Below, piece by piece: positions 34,647 through 42,735 of a DNA stretch of 64,000 nt. The translations under genes and the position numbers were made by a program. The DNA comes from Candidatus Thiosymbion ectosymbiont of Catanema sp. Cochon2018 (GTDB lineage Bacteria > Pseudomonadota > Gammaproteobacteria > Chromatiales > Chromatiaceae): contig WYCW01000003.1 of assembly GCA_011392765.1 (NCBI GenBank), positions 478,465-542,464 of the forward strand, given 5' to 3'. Below the pieces are notes generated by a model. The model did not search any database, had not been told where the DNA came from, and saw only the letters and a program-made list of their open reading frames with translations. How positions within the stretch are numbered: the stretch's first letter is position 1; each line of letters opens with the position of its first letter.

Positions 34647-35408
34647 ATGCGTCAGCCTTTGGTTGCGGGTAACTGGAAGATGAACGGGTCGCGGGAGAGC
34701 GTGCGTGAACTGCTTGCCGGGATCGAGGTCGGGATCGGTACCATCGAAAAGTGTGAGGTGGCGGTCTGTCCTCCTTATATTTTTATTCCCCAGGCGCAGG
34801 CCGTGCTGACGGGTACCTCGATCCCCTGGGGCGGTCAGAATCTGTCCACGGAGGCATCCGGCGCCTTCACCGGCGAGGTAGCCGCCTCCATGCTGCTCGA
34901 TTTCGGCTGTACCTATGTGATCGTGGGCCATTCGGAGCGCCGTACCCTGTACGGTGAGGACGACGCCCTGGTGGCGAAGAAATTCGCCGTAGCTCGGGCC
35001 GCCGGGCTCAAGCCTATTTTGTGTGTGGGCGAGACCCTTGAAGAACGCGAGAAGGGCGTGACCGAAGAAGTCGTCGCCCGCCAGTTGGATGCGGTGACCA
35101 GGCTGGAGGGGGTCAAGGCGCTCGCCGATGGCGTCATTGCCTACGAGCCGGTGTGGGCCATCGGGACCGGTAAGACCGCCACCCCGGAACAGGCCCAGGA
35201 AGTACACGCCTTCATCCGCAAACGGATCGCGGAACAGGACAAGGGTGTTGCCGATAAGGTGCGGATTCAGTACGGCGGCAGCATGAAGCCCGACAATGCC
35301 GTCGAGTTGATGGCCAAACCCGATATCGACGGGGGCCTGATCGGGGGTGCCTCCCTGAAAGCCGAGGACTTTCTGGGTATCTGCAAGGCCGCGGACGACA
35401 GCGTCTGA
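34647..35408 (+). CDS. tpiA: Triosephosphate isomerase
   Basis: ATG 34647 is chosen over GTG 34641 because the GAGG box is then 9 bp away and the protein starts MRQPLVAGNWKMNGS. The 253-aa TIM barrel has the substrate-binding NWKMN, catalytic His in IVGHSERR, catalytic Glu in AYEPVWAIGTGKTATP (flexible loop 6) and the phosphate loop YGGSMKPDN. It interconverts dihydroxyacetone phosphate and glyceraldehyde 3-phosphate in the cytoplasm. secG follows 18 bp later, the standard proteobacterial arrangement. Confidence 0.97.
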   Translation: MRQPLVAGNWKMNGSRESVRELLAGIEVGIGTIEKCEVAVCPPYIFIPQAQAVLTGTSIPWGGQNLSTEASGAFTGEVAASMLLDFGCTYVIVGHSERRTLYGEDDALVAKKFAVARAAGLKPILCVGETLEEREKGVTEEVVARQLDAVTRLEGVKALADGVIAYEPVWAIGTGKTATPEQAQEVHAFIRKRIAEQDKGVADKVRIQYGGSMKPDNAVELMAKPDIDGGLIGGASLKAEDFLGICKAADDSV

Positions 35409-35426
35409 TGCCGGGCTGACCGAGCG

Positions 35427-35888
35427 ATGCAGATCGCCCTCAATGTCTTCCATCTGTTTCTGGCCATCGGCCTGGTCGGGTTGGTCCTGATCCAGCACGG
35501 CAAGGGGGCCGATGCCGGAGCGGCCTTCGGCAGCGGTGCGTCCGCGACCGTGTTCGGGGCGCGCGGCTCCGCGAGCTTCCTCTCCCGCGTCACCGCCGTC
35601 CTGGCCACACTGTTCTTCCTCACCAGCATGGCGCTGGCCTATTTTGCGAGCCAGGTGGGTGAGCCCGAAGGTCTGATGGAAGGCGTCGAGGTACCGGCAG
35701 GCCCCGTGCCGGTGCCCGGCGAGACACAGCAGGATGTGCCGGTTGTTCCGGGTATCGGCGGTGGATTGAACCAAAACGACGTGCCGATGGTCCCACAGGC
35801 TACGGCACCCTCTGCAGACGTGCCGCAGGCCCCGGTTCCGGAGGCCACATCCGGGTCGGTGTCGGATGTGCCGGTGCCGGAGGAATGA
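35427..35888 (+). CDS. secG: Protein-export translocase subunit SecG with long C-terminal tail
   Basis: A 153-aa inner-membrane protein. The N-terminal SecG core (about 1-75) has two helices flanking the conserved [27 protein letters not shown] loop. The remaining about 75 residues form a Pro/Val-rich tail with repeats such as [16 protein letters not shown] and DVPQAPVP, longer than in E. coli SecG (110 aa). It stimulates SecYE-SecA translocation. In relatives a tRNA-Leu gene usually follows; here it is 2.8 kb further on because foreign genes intervene. Confidence 0.93.
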   Translation: MQIALNVFHLFLAIGLVGLVLIQHGKGADAGAAFGSGASATVFGARGSASFLSRVTAVLATLFFLTSMALAYFASQVGEPEGLMEGVEVPAGPVPVPGETQQDVPVVPGIGGGLNQNDVPMVPQATAPSADVPQAPVPEATSGSVSDVPVPEE

Positions 35889-35933
35889 ACTAGGGTATCG
35901 CCTGCAAGAAAACCATCATCATCCGCATGGTTC

Positions 35934-36350
35934 ATGGTGCATATCGCGTTCCCTCTCGTGCCGTTCTTAATCGAGGGGGCTATCAGGTATTTGGTATTCG
36001 ATGCATCGGTATCATGGAGCACATTCAGCAGTTCTACCTTGGCTATGTCATCTGGTCTATTATGCCTCTTCGTTAGCCAAAGCTTACTAACCCATAAACG
36101 AATTATCCCAAGCGAGGAAGAAACGGAGAGAATGATTGGAACATCTCATGCTTTTTCAGGATTAGCAATTACTTCATTTGTCTTTTTTGGGGTTGTGGTG
36201 TTGCTTTCTGCTTTAGTTGAGAAGGCAAATCCAAGTGGTCTTCGGGAGATAAAAGGTGGGTTTGATGTATTTATTCTAATCGGTTCTTCAGTGCCCATAT
36301 TATTTTCGATATACGCACAGAGAAGCTTCAAGCTTAGGACGGCTCTGTAA
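35934..36350 (+). CDS. Four-helix membrane protein paired with a membrane GTPase, 138 aa
   Basis: Hydrophobic spans at about 3-22, 33-50, 72-95 and 108-126 with a charged loop (THKRIIPSEEETERMIG). No family recognised. GC content is clearly lower than in secG before it. The GTPase gene starts 5 bp after its stop codon, so the two form an operon and probably one system at the membrane. The start ATG 35934 has no clear ribosome site, and other starts are possible. Confidence 0.6.
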   Translation: MVHIAFPLVPFLIEGAIRYLVFDASVSWSTFSSSTLAMSSGLLCLFVSQSLLTHKRIIPSEEETERMIGTSHAFSGLAITSFVFFGVVVLLSALVEKANPSGLREIKGGFDVFILIGSSVPILFSIYAQRSFKLRTAL

Positions 36351-36355
36351 GTGCT

Positions 36356-37258
36356 ATGTATGAAATACTCTCAACCACTACAATCAGCGCAGCACTTATT
36401 GGCGCGACCTCCTCACTAATTATAATCTTTTTTTCTTGGGTATGGGCAAGAAGGAAATTACCTATAGCGCATAATGTTGCTGTGATCGGTTACCCGAGGT
36501 CCGGGAAGACGATGTTGATTACAGCATTATTCGCAGAAATATTTTCCAGGAAGATAAAGAACCTTGCCATTACCCCAAGAGGTGAGGAAACGATTAACCG
36601 TATCAATGGTGACATAGCCCGTTTGGAACGAGGCGATGAATTAGGAGCTACAACGGATCAAGACCTATTCGCTTACCGGGCAGATATGATCATCGGGTCA
36701 AGTTTGTTTTCGACGCGTTACAAAATAGAAATTGGAGATTTTCCAGGTGAGGATAGCAAGGAACTATCCAGCAAGGATATTCAGTGGTTACATGATTTAC
36801 CCTATTTTAAGTGGGTATTGAGTGCTGATGCGTTTATCTTTGTCGTGGATTCGGAAAAAATCATAGATGAGGAAGTGTCTAAGATAGTATATCGATCCCA
36901 ACTGACAAGTTCTTTTCGTGCCACATGGCAAAGATTCAAAGATCATCATTATGATGGGGCGAAAGAATTACATGACAAGCCTATTGTATTGGTATTTTCA
37001 AAATGCGATTTGTTATACGATTTTTCAGAATCCAATGGATCTGAGAAGGATGGTTTTGCGGCAGTGAAAAACAGGCTTTTGAACGAATACTCGGATTTGA
37101 TCGCATATCTCAAGTCGGAGACAGAGAAATTCAACGTGGTGTTTAGTAGTTCCTTTAAGAAAGACTCTATAACTGGGGTAAGAATGGGAGTACCGGAGTT
37201 ATTGGTGGGCATACACTTCCGAGGTCCAGGTAAGGGCGGTTTGACGATTTACATATGA
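36356..37258 (+). CDS. Membrane-anchored TRAFAC-type GTPase, 300 aa
   Basis: An N-terminal transmembrane helix (about 10-30, SAALIGATSSLIIIFFSWVW) precedes a P-loop GTPase domain. G1 is GYPRSGKT (45-52), G3 is DFPGED (near 128) and G4 is FSKCD (near 219). VVDSEKIID and PIVLVFSKCDLLYDF are typical G-domain strands. G2 and G5 cannot be identified with certainty. The C-terminus ends hydrophobically (GLTIYI). It resembles the conflict-system GTPases often found with a membrane partner (DO-GTPase type), but that link is inference. AT-rich composition suggests recent transfer. Confidence 0.7.
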   Translation: MYEILSTTTISAALIGATSSLIIIFFSWVWARRKLPIAHNVAVIGYPRSGKTMLITALFAEIFSRKIKNLAITPRGEETINRINGDIARLERGDELGATTDQDLFAYRADMIIGSSLFSTRYKIEIGDFPGEDSKELSSKDIQWLHDLPYFKWVLSADAFIFVVDSEKIIDEEVSKIVYRSQLTSSFRATWQRFKDHHYDGAKELHDKPIVLVFSKCDLLYDFSESNGSEKDGFAAVKNRLLNEYSDLIAYLKSETEKFNVVFSSSFKKDSITGVRMGVPELLVGIHFRGPGKGGLTIYI

Positions 37259-37290
37259 ATCGTGTGCGACTAGCCCGTAGGTGTGGGATG

Positions 37291-37460
37291 CAATGCCATT
37301 AAGTTAGCTGTTGGTCACTTAGAGAAAACTACGAATCATGCGAATTTCCACGAATAAGATTCTTCCTTTCAGTTCGGGATGACAAGTTCGCGAGGATTCG
37401 CGTGATTCGTAGTTTCTTCTCTTACTTTGCCGACCGGTAGCGATTAACTTAACGGCATTG
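37291..37460. mobile_element. Family E MITE (170 bp), copy 3
   Basis: Ends CAATGCCATTAAGTTAGCTG and TTAACTTAACGGCATTG. Flanks GTGTGGGATG (37281-37290) and GATTGGGATG (37461-37470) agree at 8 of 10 positions, a slightly eroded target duplication. It lies just after the GTPase gene. Confidence 0.88.
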
Positions 37461-37515
37461 GATTGGGATGAGTTTGCGAACCCCAACAATTGATTACCTT
37501 TAGAAGAATGGAAAT

Positions 37516-37640
37516 ATGGGAAGAATAGTCACAACCATACATGGATCTCAAACGAGGATACAGCGATGAATCTGGCAAAATACAAAGGAAATGCCGATAT
37601 ATTTGGAATTTTGTCTACAAAAGGGCACCTTGAAAAATAG
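37516..37640 (+). pseudogene. Deleted copy of the aspartic-protease gene plus short coding scrap
   Basis: ATGGGAAGAATAGTCACAAC then CATGGATCTCAAA joins the first codons of the protease gene at 38340 to its YMDLK codons, as if the middle had been deleted. It is followed by a 24-codon frame MNLAKYKGNADIFGILSTKG (37566-37640) whose 3' end runs into the family A repeat. Both are remnants. Confidence 0.5.
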
Positions 37641-37721
37641 GTATTTTCACCAATCAAGCGACTCTAAGCCATTGATTGTTGAGGGGTACTATGGACGAAA
37701 ACCGTATTTTTCAAAGTGCCC
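37623..37721. repeat. Family A hairpin repeat, full copy (inverted orientation)
   Basis: GGGCACCTTGAAAAATAGGT at the left, GTATTTTTCAAAGTGCCC at the right. The interior CAATCAAGCGACTCTAAGCC is the reverse complement of that in the 24781 copy. Confidence 0.9.
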
Positions 37722-37783
37722 AAAAGAGAGTTCCTAGACAGTCTAATGTTTCTAAGGTGTCCTTGAAATTGAGGAGGTCAGAA

Positions 37784-37933
37784 ATGGTGGAATCAACTAA
37801 AAAGCGGGTTGCGACTACTACAGTGATTTCGGGTAAAAAAGTTAAAGTTGCCATGCCGAGTGAGGTGAAATCCGCTACGAAAAAAATCAAAAAGCAATAC
37901 GCTCAAGCTTTGGATAATTTGAAAAACAGATGA
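37784..37933 (+). CDS. Small basic protein, putative antitoxin for Doc, 49 aa
   Basis: ATG 37784 follows a strong GAGGAGGTCAG site; upstream in-frame ATGs lie in a repeat. MVESTKKRVATTTVISGKKV continues to VKSATKKIKKQYAQALDNLK, a Lys-rich sequence that ends by overlapping the doc start codon by 4 bp (ATGA). Position and coupling indicate the antitoxin of a Doc module, although it does not resemble classic Phd. Confidence 0.65.
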   Translation: MVESTKKRVATTTVISGKKVKVAMPSEVKSATKKIKKQYAQALDNLKNR

Positions 37934-38328
37934 TTGAATTAGATGACTTGATACACTTGTCGGGGGATGAAATCAAGGCTATTCATGATTCGATACTTGA
38001 AGGCAATTCGGGTTTGAAAGGGTCGAGACCTGATTTGTCCGTAGAGGCGTTGGTCGGGCGTATTCACTCAAACCTGATCTATCAGACATTTTTTTCGATA
38101 GAGGAAGTGGCTGCGCTTTATGCCGAGGTTATTGCCAAAGGTCATGTTTTTAATGATGGTAATAAACGTACCGCACTGGTGAACATGCTCACTTTTTTGG
38201 ACTTGAACGGCCATTATCTCGTTGTGAATCAAAATCAGTTAGCGGACAAAATTGTCGAGTTATCTGATGGAAAGATGAATTATATACAATTCGCTTTGTG
38301 GCTCAAATCGAAAATGTTTGAGAATTAA
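37930..38328 (+). CDS. doc: Doc-type Fic-fold toxin
   Basis: A 132-aa protein with the Fic/Doc signature HVFNDGNKRTA (His72, Asp76, Gly77, Asn78, Lys79, Arg80). The Doc variant of this motif (DGNKR rather than DGNGR) is associated with phosphorylation of elongation factor Tu. SVEALVGRIHSNLIYQTFFS and ALVNMLTFLDLNGHYL match Doc family helices. It overlaps the upstream small antitoxin-like gene by 4 bp. All catalytic residues are present, so the toxin should be functional. Lower GC than neighbours suggests acquisition. Confidence 0.88.
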   Translation: MIELDDLIHLSGDEIKAIHDSILEGNSGLKGSRPDLSVEALVGRIHSNLIYQTFFSIEEVAALYAEVIAKGHVFNDGNKRTALVNMLTFLDLNGHYLVVNQNQLADKIVELSDGKMNYIQFALWLKSKMFEN

Positions 38329-38339
38329 GTGATGAAAAT

Positions 38340-38771
38340 ATGGGAAGAATAGTCACGACCATAGATATTCGGAACTTGGCGGCATCGGGATTGTCAAAGA
38401 AAATCGATGCCTTTGTCGACACGGGGGCGAGTTATCTGACTCTGCCTTCGGCTTGGAAAGAACAATTCGGAGTATTCGGTACGGAAGAAGTGGTCGAGTT
38501 GCAGACTGCTACGCAACAGGTTGTCGAAGGTACGGTGTGTGGGCCGGTTAAGATAAAAGTGGAAGGATTCAGATCGGTTTATAACGAAGTGCTTTTTGTG
38601 GATATGGAACCGGACGCTGGCGAATATGAACCTTTGCTTGGCTACCTTGTTCTTGAGCAGTGTGGGGCTGCGGTGGATATAATTGGACATCGCTTGATCC
38701 CGGTAAAATATATGGATCTCAAAATTTGCCGACGTGGTGGAATTGGTAGACACGCTATCTTGAGGGGGTAG
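38340..38771 (+). CDS. Retropepsin-like aspartic protease, C-terminus runs into tRNA-Leu
   Basis: A 143-codon frame starting MGRIVTTIDIRNLAASGLSK. The active-site triplet FVDTGASYLTLP (about 26-37) and PLLGYLVLEQCGAAVD match clan AA retropepsin-like proteins, which may act as dimers. The recognisable domain ends near IPVKYMDLK. The last about 14 residues (CRRGGIGRHAILRG) and the stop codon are read from the 5' half of the tRNA-Leu gene on the same strand, so the natural end has probably been lost. It starts 11 bp after doc and may be part of the same cassette. Confidence 0.75.
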   Translation: MGRIVTTIDIRNLAASGLSKKIDAFVDTGASYLTLPSAWKEQFGVFGTEEVVELQTATQQVVEGTVCGPVKIKVEGFRSVYNEVLFVDMEPDAGEYEPLLGYLVLEQCGAAVDIIGHRLIPVKYMDLKICRRGGIGRHAILRG

Positions 38772-38812
38772 TGGCGTAAGCCGTGCCGGTTCGACTCCGG
38801 CCGTCGGCACCA
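38728..38812 (+). tRNA. tRNA-Leu (GAG)
   Basis: An 85-nt class II tRNA with encoded CCA. Acceptor GCCGACG/CGTCGGC. The anticodon stem CTATC/GGTAG encloses TTGAGGG, giving GAG. The variable arm TGGCGTAAGCCG is long and the T arm GCCGG-TTCGACT-CCGGC is intact. In relatives this tRNA lies directly between secG and nuoA. Confidence 0.95.
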
Positions 38813-39020
38813 ATTTGTCAGTCGTTGCATTAAGTTTCACAGTAACTATAATTGGAAGAGGGACACAAGCAGTTCCACAACCTCCCCGGCACGCGACAGT
38901 GCCCCAATTTTAGTTCCTGTGCAATCGTCCGGGACTCCGCATTGCAAGTAGCGCAGCGCCGAAAATATCTGTGAGTGGCCTGGCAACTGAATGTCCAACG
39001 AAATCAGACCGGAGATTCCC

Positions 39021-39713
39021 ATGACCACGAAACGCGTTTTGGCCACTAACGATCACGGCGGTCCGATAAAACTATCACCCTCGGACCAGATACATGCCAA
39101 TCACACAGGGGGAAACTTCAGGGTACAAAAGACACTCACGTTGAGATTGGAAGAGTGGCCGCATTTGTCCTCCCAAGCGATGGATAAATATGAAAGGGAG
39201 GTGATAGCCAATCCCAACTTGGCCGGGGTGAGCACAGACCTTCTTGAACATCCCGCGCATGGTATGTCTTACCCTTTTCCGGCGAACGAATCCAGATATA
39301 TCGCGGGATTTGATATCTCGAAAGGAGGCCGTGCTCTCACCATTTATCCGCGACGCGCTAATGCTGTAACGAACGCCCTGGAAAGATATACCCAAAACAC
39401 CGCTTTACGCGGTTGTACAGGGGCCATGCGCGAGAACCACGTTCAACACATCTGGATCCACCCCAAAGGATTACCTCGTAACATACACTTGAGTGCACAT
39501 AAACACTTTGTATTTCCATCAGGTGCCAGAATAAATCGAATTCAAGTGGGTTTAATTATTACGGAGGCCGTGCGTCTTGGCCTGATTCACCCGGCCGGTA
39601 TGGAGCCCAGGGAGGTGGAAGGTGGTAGAAGACTGGAATATCATCGCAACTTGACCCATGACAGACGCATAGCGTACGAACGGGCTGTGCTGAACAGTAT
39701 AATAATACAGTGA
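39021..39713 (+). CDS. Unknown protein, 230 aa
   Basis: Start taken at ATG 39021 with GGAG six bases upstream (alternative 38991). The protein is soluble and basic, with HANHTGGNFRVQKTLTLRLE, a middle KGGRALTIYPRRANAVTNAL and AHKHFVFPSGARINRIQVGL. No signal peptide, membrane span or known motif is seen. It sits alone between tRNA-Leu and the repeats before nuoA, so it is part of the accessory material. Intermediate GC. Confidence 0.6.
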   Translation: MTTKRVLATNDHGGPIKLSPSDQIHANHTGGNFRVQKTLTLRLEEWPHLSSQAMDKYEREVIANPNLAGVSTDLLEHPAHGMSYPFPANESRYIAGFDISKGGRALTIYPRRANAVTNALERYTQNTALRGCTGAMRENHVQHIWIHPKGLPRNIHLSAHKHFVFPSGARINRIQVGLIITEAVRLGLIHPAGMEPREVEGGRRLEYHRNLTHDRRIAYERAVLNSIIIQ

Positions 39714-39754
39714 ACGAAACAATCTGTGAGAATCTGAGTAATCTATGGATTTTA

Positions 39755-40060
39755 AAGCCCGTAGGATGGGCAAAGCAAGCGCCTATCAGGATGGTGTTAA
39801 AATTGCGGTCATTCCCCGGCGGTTTTCGAGCCGCGACTGCTTGTAGGCTGCACAAAGCGCAGCGTGCCCATCAATTGAGGAGTCCCTCCCGGCAGGCAGG
39901 TGTCGTGCCCAGCATTGTTGTTGGGCACGGGCCAAGCTCCCTCCTCCGTCGGGACAGGCTTGGTCCTTTGCCCAACCTACGGGTCAGCAAGGTACCGGTG
40001 CTCCCGACTTTGCCCAATCGACACGGCTGGTAGTAACTTGTTTATTTATACGCGCCCGCC
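39755..40060. repeat. Family D hairpin copy and degenerate family C end before nuoA
   Basis: CCCGTAGGATGGGCAAAGCA, CAGCATTGTTGTTGGGCACG and CTTTGCCCAACCTACGGG show the family D layout. TTTATTTATACGCGCCCGCC near 40035 resembles a family C terminus. No gene is seen between 39714 and 40166. Confidence 0.7.
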
Positions 40061-40166
40061 TGGACAGGCTCCTAGGGCAGCTTGACAGTCGCGCACAAAC
40101 TCCACTAGACTCCGCCGCTACGCCTGCAATCATAAAAACTACATAAAGCGCGGGGGAGGAGGCAAG

Positions 40167-40523
40167 GTGCTCGAAAACTATCTGCCCATCCTGATCTTTT
40201 TAGGTGTCGGGCTCCTGGTGGGGGCCGGGGCTATGGCGGCAGGTTTCGTGCTGGGCGCACATCGTCCGGATGCGGCAAAAAATGCCCCCTACGAATGTGG
40301 TTTCGAGGCCTTCGAGAATGCGCGCATGAAATTCGATGTGCGCTACTATCTGGTCGCCATCCTCTTCATCATCTTCGATCTCGAGATCGCCTTCCTCTTT
40401 CCCTGGGCCGTGGTGCTGGAGGATGTGGGCAAGGTCGGTTTTGTTGCCATGTTCGTCTTTTTGGCGATCCTGGTGGTCGGTTTCATCTACGAGTGGAAGA
40501 AAGGGGCCCTGGAATGGGAGTGA
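40167..40523 (+). CDS. nuoA: NADH-quinone oxidoreductase subunit A
   Basis: The GTG start at 40167 has a strong GGGGGAGGAGG site. The 118-aa inner-membrane protein has three helices, the conserved loop [20 protein letters not shown] and [12 protein letters not shown], typical of NuoA near the quinone-binding junction of complex I. It is the first gene of the nuo cluster. A 400-bp repeat block separates it from nuoB, where most relatives have a few bases. Confidence 0.96.
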   Translation: MLENYLPILIFLGVGLLVGAGAMAAGFVLGAHRPDAAKNAPYECGFEAFENARMKFDVRYYLVAILFIIFDLEIAFLFPWAVVLEDVGKVGFVAMFVFLAILVVGFIYEWKKGALEWE

Positions 40524-40566
40524 GAGTCCTAGGGGGTGTTCTCAATCTGGGGTTTTTACTTGCATT

Positions 40567-40760
40567 AGAACCACGGATGAACACAGATAAACACAGATGG
40601 GCACCTTGAAAAATAGGCATTTTCACCGATCAGGCGACTCTAAGCCATTGATTATTCGGGTACGCCGTTGACGAAAATCGGATTTTTCAAAGTGCCCAGA
40701 TTGTGATCCGTGTTTATCTGTGTTCATCCGTGGTTCTTCGGTACAGTTCGTTTGAGAATG
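40567..40760. repeat. Family B palindrome split by a family A repeat, between nuoA and nuoB
   Basis: The left arm GAACCACGGATGAACACAGA (from about 40568) and right arm ATCCGTGTTTATCTGTGTTC (about 40703) would form the usual family B palindrome. They are separated exactly at the centre by a complete family A unit (40599-40697). The right side continues with family B flank CGGTACAGTTCG. Confidence 0.88.
40599..40697. repeat. Family A hairpin repeat inserted in a family B palindrome
   Basis: GGGCACCTTGAAAAATAGGC ... CGGATTTTTCAAAGTGCCC, 99 bp. It is nearly identical to the copy at 37623. Confidence 0.9.
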
Positions 40761-40931
40761 TCCCCTAATGTCAACAGGACCTAGTACACCGTTTCACAGT
40801 ATTTTTGCTCAAACTCCGGAGCGTAGGAACGAGCACGGGAAGGCGTTCGGGAACCGCACTTTGGGGGCGCCGTGTCGAAAAATCTCCTGGACGGGATCTT
40901 TCGAGTGTCCTGATTATCGGCGAGGTTGGTT

Positions 40932-41408
40932 ATGGGTATCGAGGGAATCCTCCCGCAAGGTGTAATTACCACTACCGCGGACAAGCTGATCAACTGGGCG
41001 CGCACTGGTTCCCTGTGGCCCATGACCTTCGGCCTGGCCTGTTGTGCCGTCGAAATGATGCACGCCGGGGCCGCCCGCTACGATCTCGACCGCTTCGGCA
41101 TCGTCTTTCGTCCCAGTCCCCGTCAGTCCGATGTGATGATCGTGGCCGGGACCCTGTGCAACAAGATGGCACCGGCCCTGCGCAAGGTCTATGACCAGAT
41201 GGCCGAGCCGCGCTGGGTCATCTCCATGGGTTCCTGCGCCAACGGCGGCGGCTACTATCACTATTCCTATTCGGTGGTGCGGGGTTGCGATCGCATCGTG
41301 CCGGTGGATATCTATGTTCCCGGTTGCCCACCGACGGCGGAGGCCCTCCTGTACGGTATCCTCCAGCTACAGAACAAGATCCGCCGCACCAATACCATTG
41401 CGCGTTGA
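40932..41408 (+). CDS. nuoB: NADH-quinone oxidoreductase subunit B
   Basis: ATG 40932 (GAGG eight bases upstream) gives a 158-aa protein. The four Cys ligands of iron-sulfur cluster N2 are visible in [23 protein letters not shown] and [17 protein letters not shown]. It forms the quinone-site end of the peripheral arm together with NuoD. The region between nuoA and nuoB now consists of repeats, so transcription from nuoA must cross strong palindromes. Confidence 0.97.
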   Translation: MGIEGILPQGVITTTADKLINWARTGSLWPMTFGLACCAVEMMHAGAARYDLDRFGIVFRPSPRQSDVMIVAGTLCNKMAPALRKVYDQMAEPRWVISMGSCANGGGYYHYSYSVVRGCDRIVPVDIYVPGCPPTAEALLYGILQLQNKIRRTNTIAR

Positions 41409-41430
41409 GCCTGGCGGAGAGGGAACCTTC

Positions 41431-41763
41431 ATGCCGCATATCACCGACTTCCGTGCCGTATACCTTCCATACTGTCTTGAACAGCAAACCGATGGCACGT
41501 GGGTCGTATTGAACCGTTATTACCAGCCGGTCGGTTTCAACACCAGTGAACCCGTTCCCTATAAAGAATATCCGGTTTCCGCAAGACTACCGGAGATCAG
41601 TCCCGGCACATTGGAGCAGTTGTCTCCGGACAAGGCCATGATAAACAACAGGATTTACCTATACAGCAGTATCTCCTCTCCTGTGCGCAGCGAGGCGAAC
41701 ATGGATGCCTATATGAAGAAGCTGGCTATCCTCGCCGATCTGGAGATCCTGAGAAAATCCTGA
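41431..41763 (+). CDS. Orphan 110-aa protein between nuoB and nuoC
   Basis: ATG 41431, with GGCGGAGAGGG upstream, begins MPHITDFRAVYLPYCLEQQT DGTWVVLNRYYQPVGF. The protein is soluble, ends YMKKLAILADLEILRKS, and resembles no complex I subunit I know. It begins 22 bp after nuoB and ends 57 bp before nuoC on the same strand, so it should be co-transcribed. It might be an accessory factor or an inserted stray gene. Composition is close to the nuo genes but slightly lower in GC. Confidence 0.65.
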   Translation: MPHITDFRAVYLPYCLEQQTDGTWVVLNRYYQPVGFNTSEPVPYKEYPVSARLPEISPGTLEQLSPDKAMINNRIYLYSSISSPVRSEANMDAYMKKLAILADLEILRKS

Positions 41764-41820
41764 CCCGACACCCACATCGGGTCCGACGGCTCAGGTGGAA
41801 CGTCAGAACAGTCACTGCAG

Positions 41821-42540
41821 ATGTCACACCAGGAATCGAAAACCGGCGATGCCAGGTTAGACGCCCTGGCAGCCGGGCTCACCGGGCATTTCGGCGCCCA
41901 GGATTGTGAGGTGCTGACCGCCGCGGGAGAGATCACCCTGGTGGTTCCCCCCCAAGCCTTGCTCACGGTCGCCACCCTGCTCCGCGACCATGAGGACTTT
42001 CGCTTCGAGCAGCTCATCGACGTTTGCGGGGTGGACTACGCGGCCTACGGGCGTTCGGAGTGGACCACGGCGGATGCCTCGAGCAGCGGCTTCGGGCGTG
42101 GCGTCGCGCGCGGTTTCGAGTTCGCGGATATCGAGGATCCCAAGCGCTTCGCCGTGGTCTACCATCTGCTCTCGCTGACCCACAATCGGCGCCTGCGGGT
42201 GCGCGTGTATGCCGACGCGCCGCAGCCCATGGTGGATTCGGTGATGACGATCTGGTCGTCGGCCGCTTGGTTCGAGCGCGAGGCCTTCGATCTGTTCGGT
42301 ATCCTCTTCAAGGGTCATCCGGATCTGCGGCGAATCCTCACCGATTACGGCTTTGTGGGCCATCCGTTCCGTAAGGACTTTCCGCTGACAGGGCAGGTGG
42401 AGATGCGCTACGATCCTGAGCAGGCGCGGGTCGTCTACGAACCCGTGAGCATCGAGCCACGGACCCTGGTGCCCCGCGTCATCCGCGCCGAGGGACGCCA
42501 CGAGTCTAACGAAGCTTTGCCTCAGACCGACAAATCGTGA
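41821..42540 (+). CDS. nuoC: NADH-quinone oxidoreductase subunit C, with repeat-derived tail
   Basis: A 239-aa protein, separate from NuoD. Conserved parts are [50 protein letters not shown] and [15 protein letters not shown]. The last about 16 residues ([16 protein letters not shown]) and the stop codon read into sequence matching family B flank (CCTCAGACCGACAAATCGTG), so the native C-terminus has been replaced. This part is usually variable, so function is probably kept. It contributes to the peripheral arm. Confidence 0.95.
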   Translation: MSHQESKTGDARLDALAAGLTGHFGAQDCEVLTAAGEITLVVPPQALLTVATLLRDHEDFRFEQLIDVCGVDYAAYGRSEWTTADASSSGFGRGVARGFEFADIEDPKRFAVVYHLLSLTHNRRLRVRVYADAPQPMVDSVMTIWSSAAWFEREAFDLFGILFKGHPDLRRILTDYGFVGHPFRKDFPLTGQVEMRYDPEQARVVYEPVSIEPRTLVPRVIRAEGRHESNEALPQTDKS

Positions 42541-42734
42541 ATCGCTGGGGCAAGAACCACGAATGAACACGAATGGACACCAATCGTTCCACCGGTCCCA
42601 CAAGCCTCTCTCCCGCCGGGAGAGGGCCGGGGAGAGGGGATCAAAACAGGGATTCCTGCCGCATCGATCCCCCTCTCCCCAACCCCTCTCCCCGGGGGGA
42701 GAGGGGCCTTTCGGTTTTGAGAGCGCCCCCTAGC
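42505..42734. repeat. Degenerate family B block forming the nuoC end and nuoD leader
   Basis: Begins GAGTCTAACGAAGCTTTGCC (in nuoC) and ends GAGAGCGCCCCCTAGCG next to the nuoD ATG; both edges match the linker seen at 24604. Between them are AACCACGAATGAACACGAAT and a C/G-rich hairpin CCCTCTCCCC...GGGGAGAGGG. No ribosome site remains before nuoD. Confidence 0.8.
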
Positions 42735-42735
42735 G

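Noticed and set aside
34626-35774. Minus-strand frame of 382 codons over tpiA and secG
   Set aside because: Antisense shadow of two unmistakable genes; His/Gln/Gly-rich composition typical of shadows.
42600-42735. CCCTCTCCCC/GGGGAGAGGG hairpin considered as a nuoC terminator
   Set aside because: It has no T-run after the stem and lies in the middle of an operon within a dispersed repeat.
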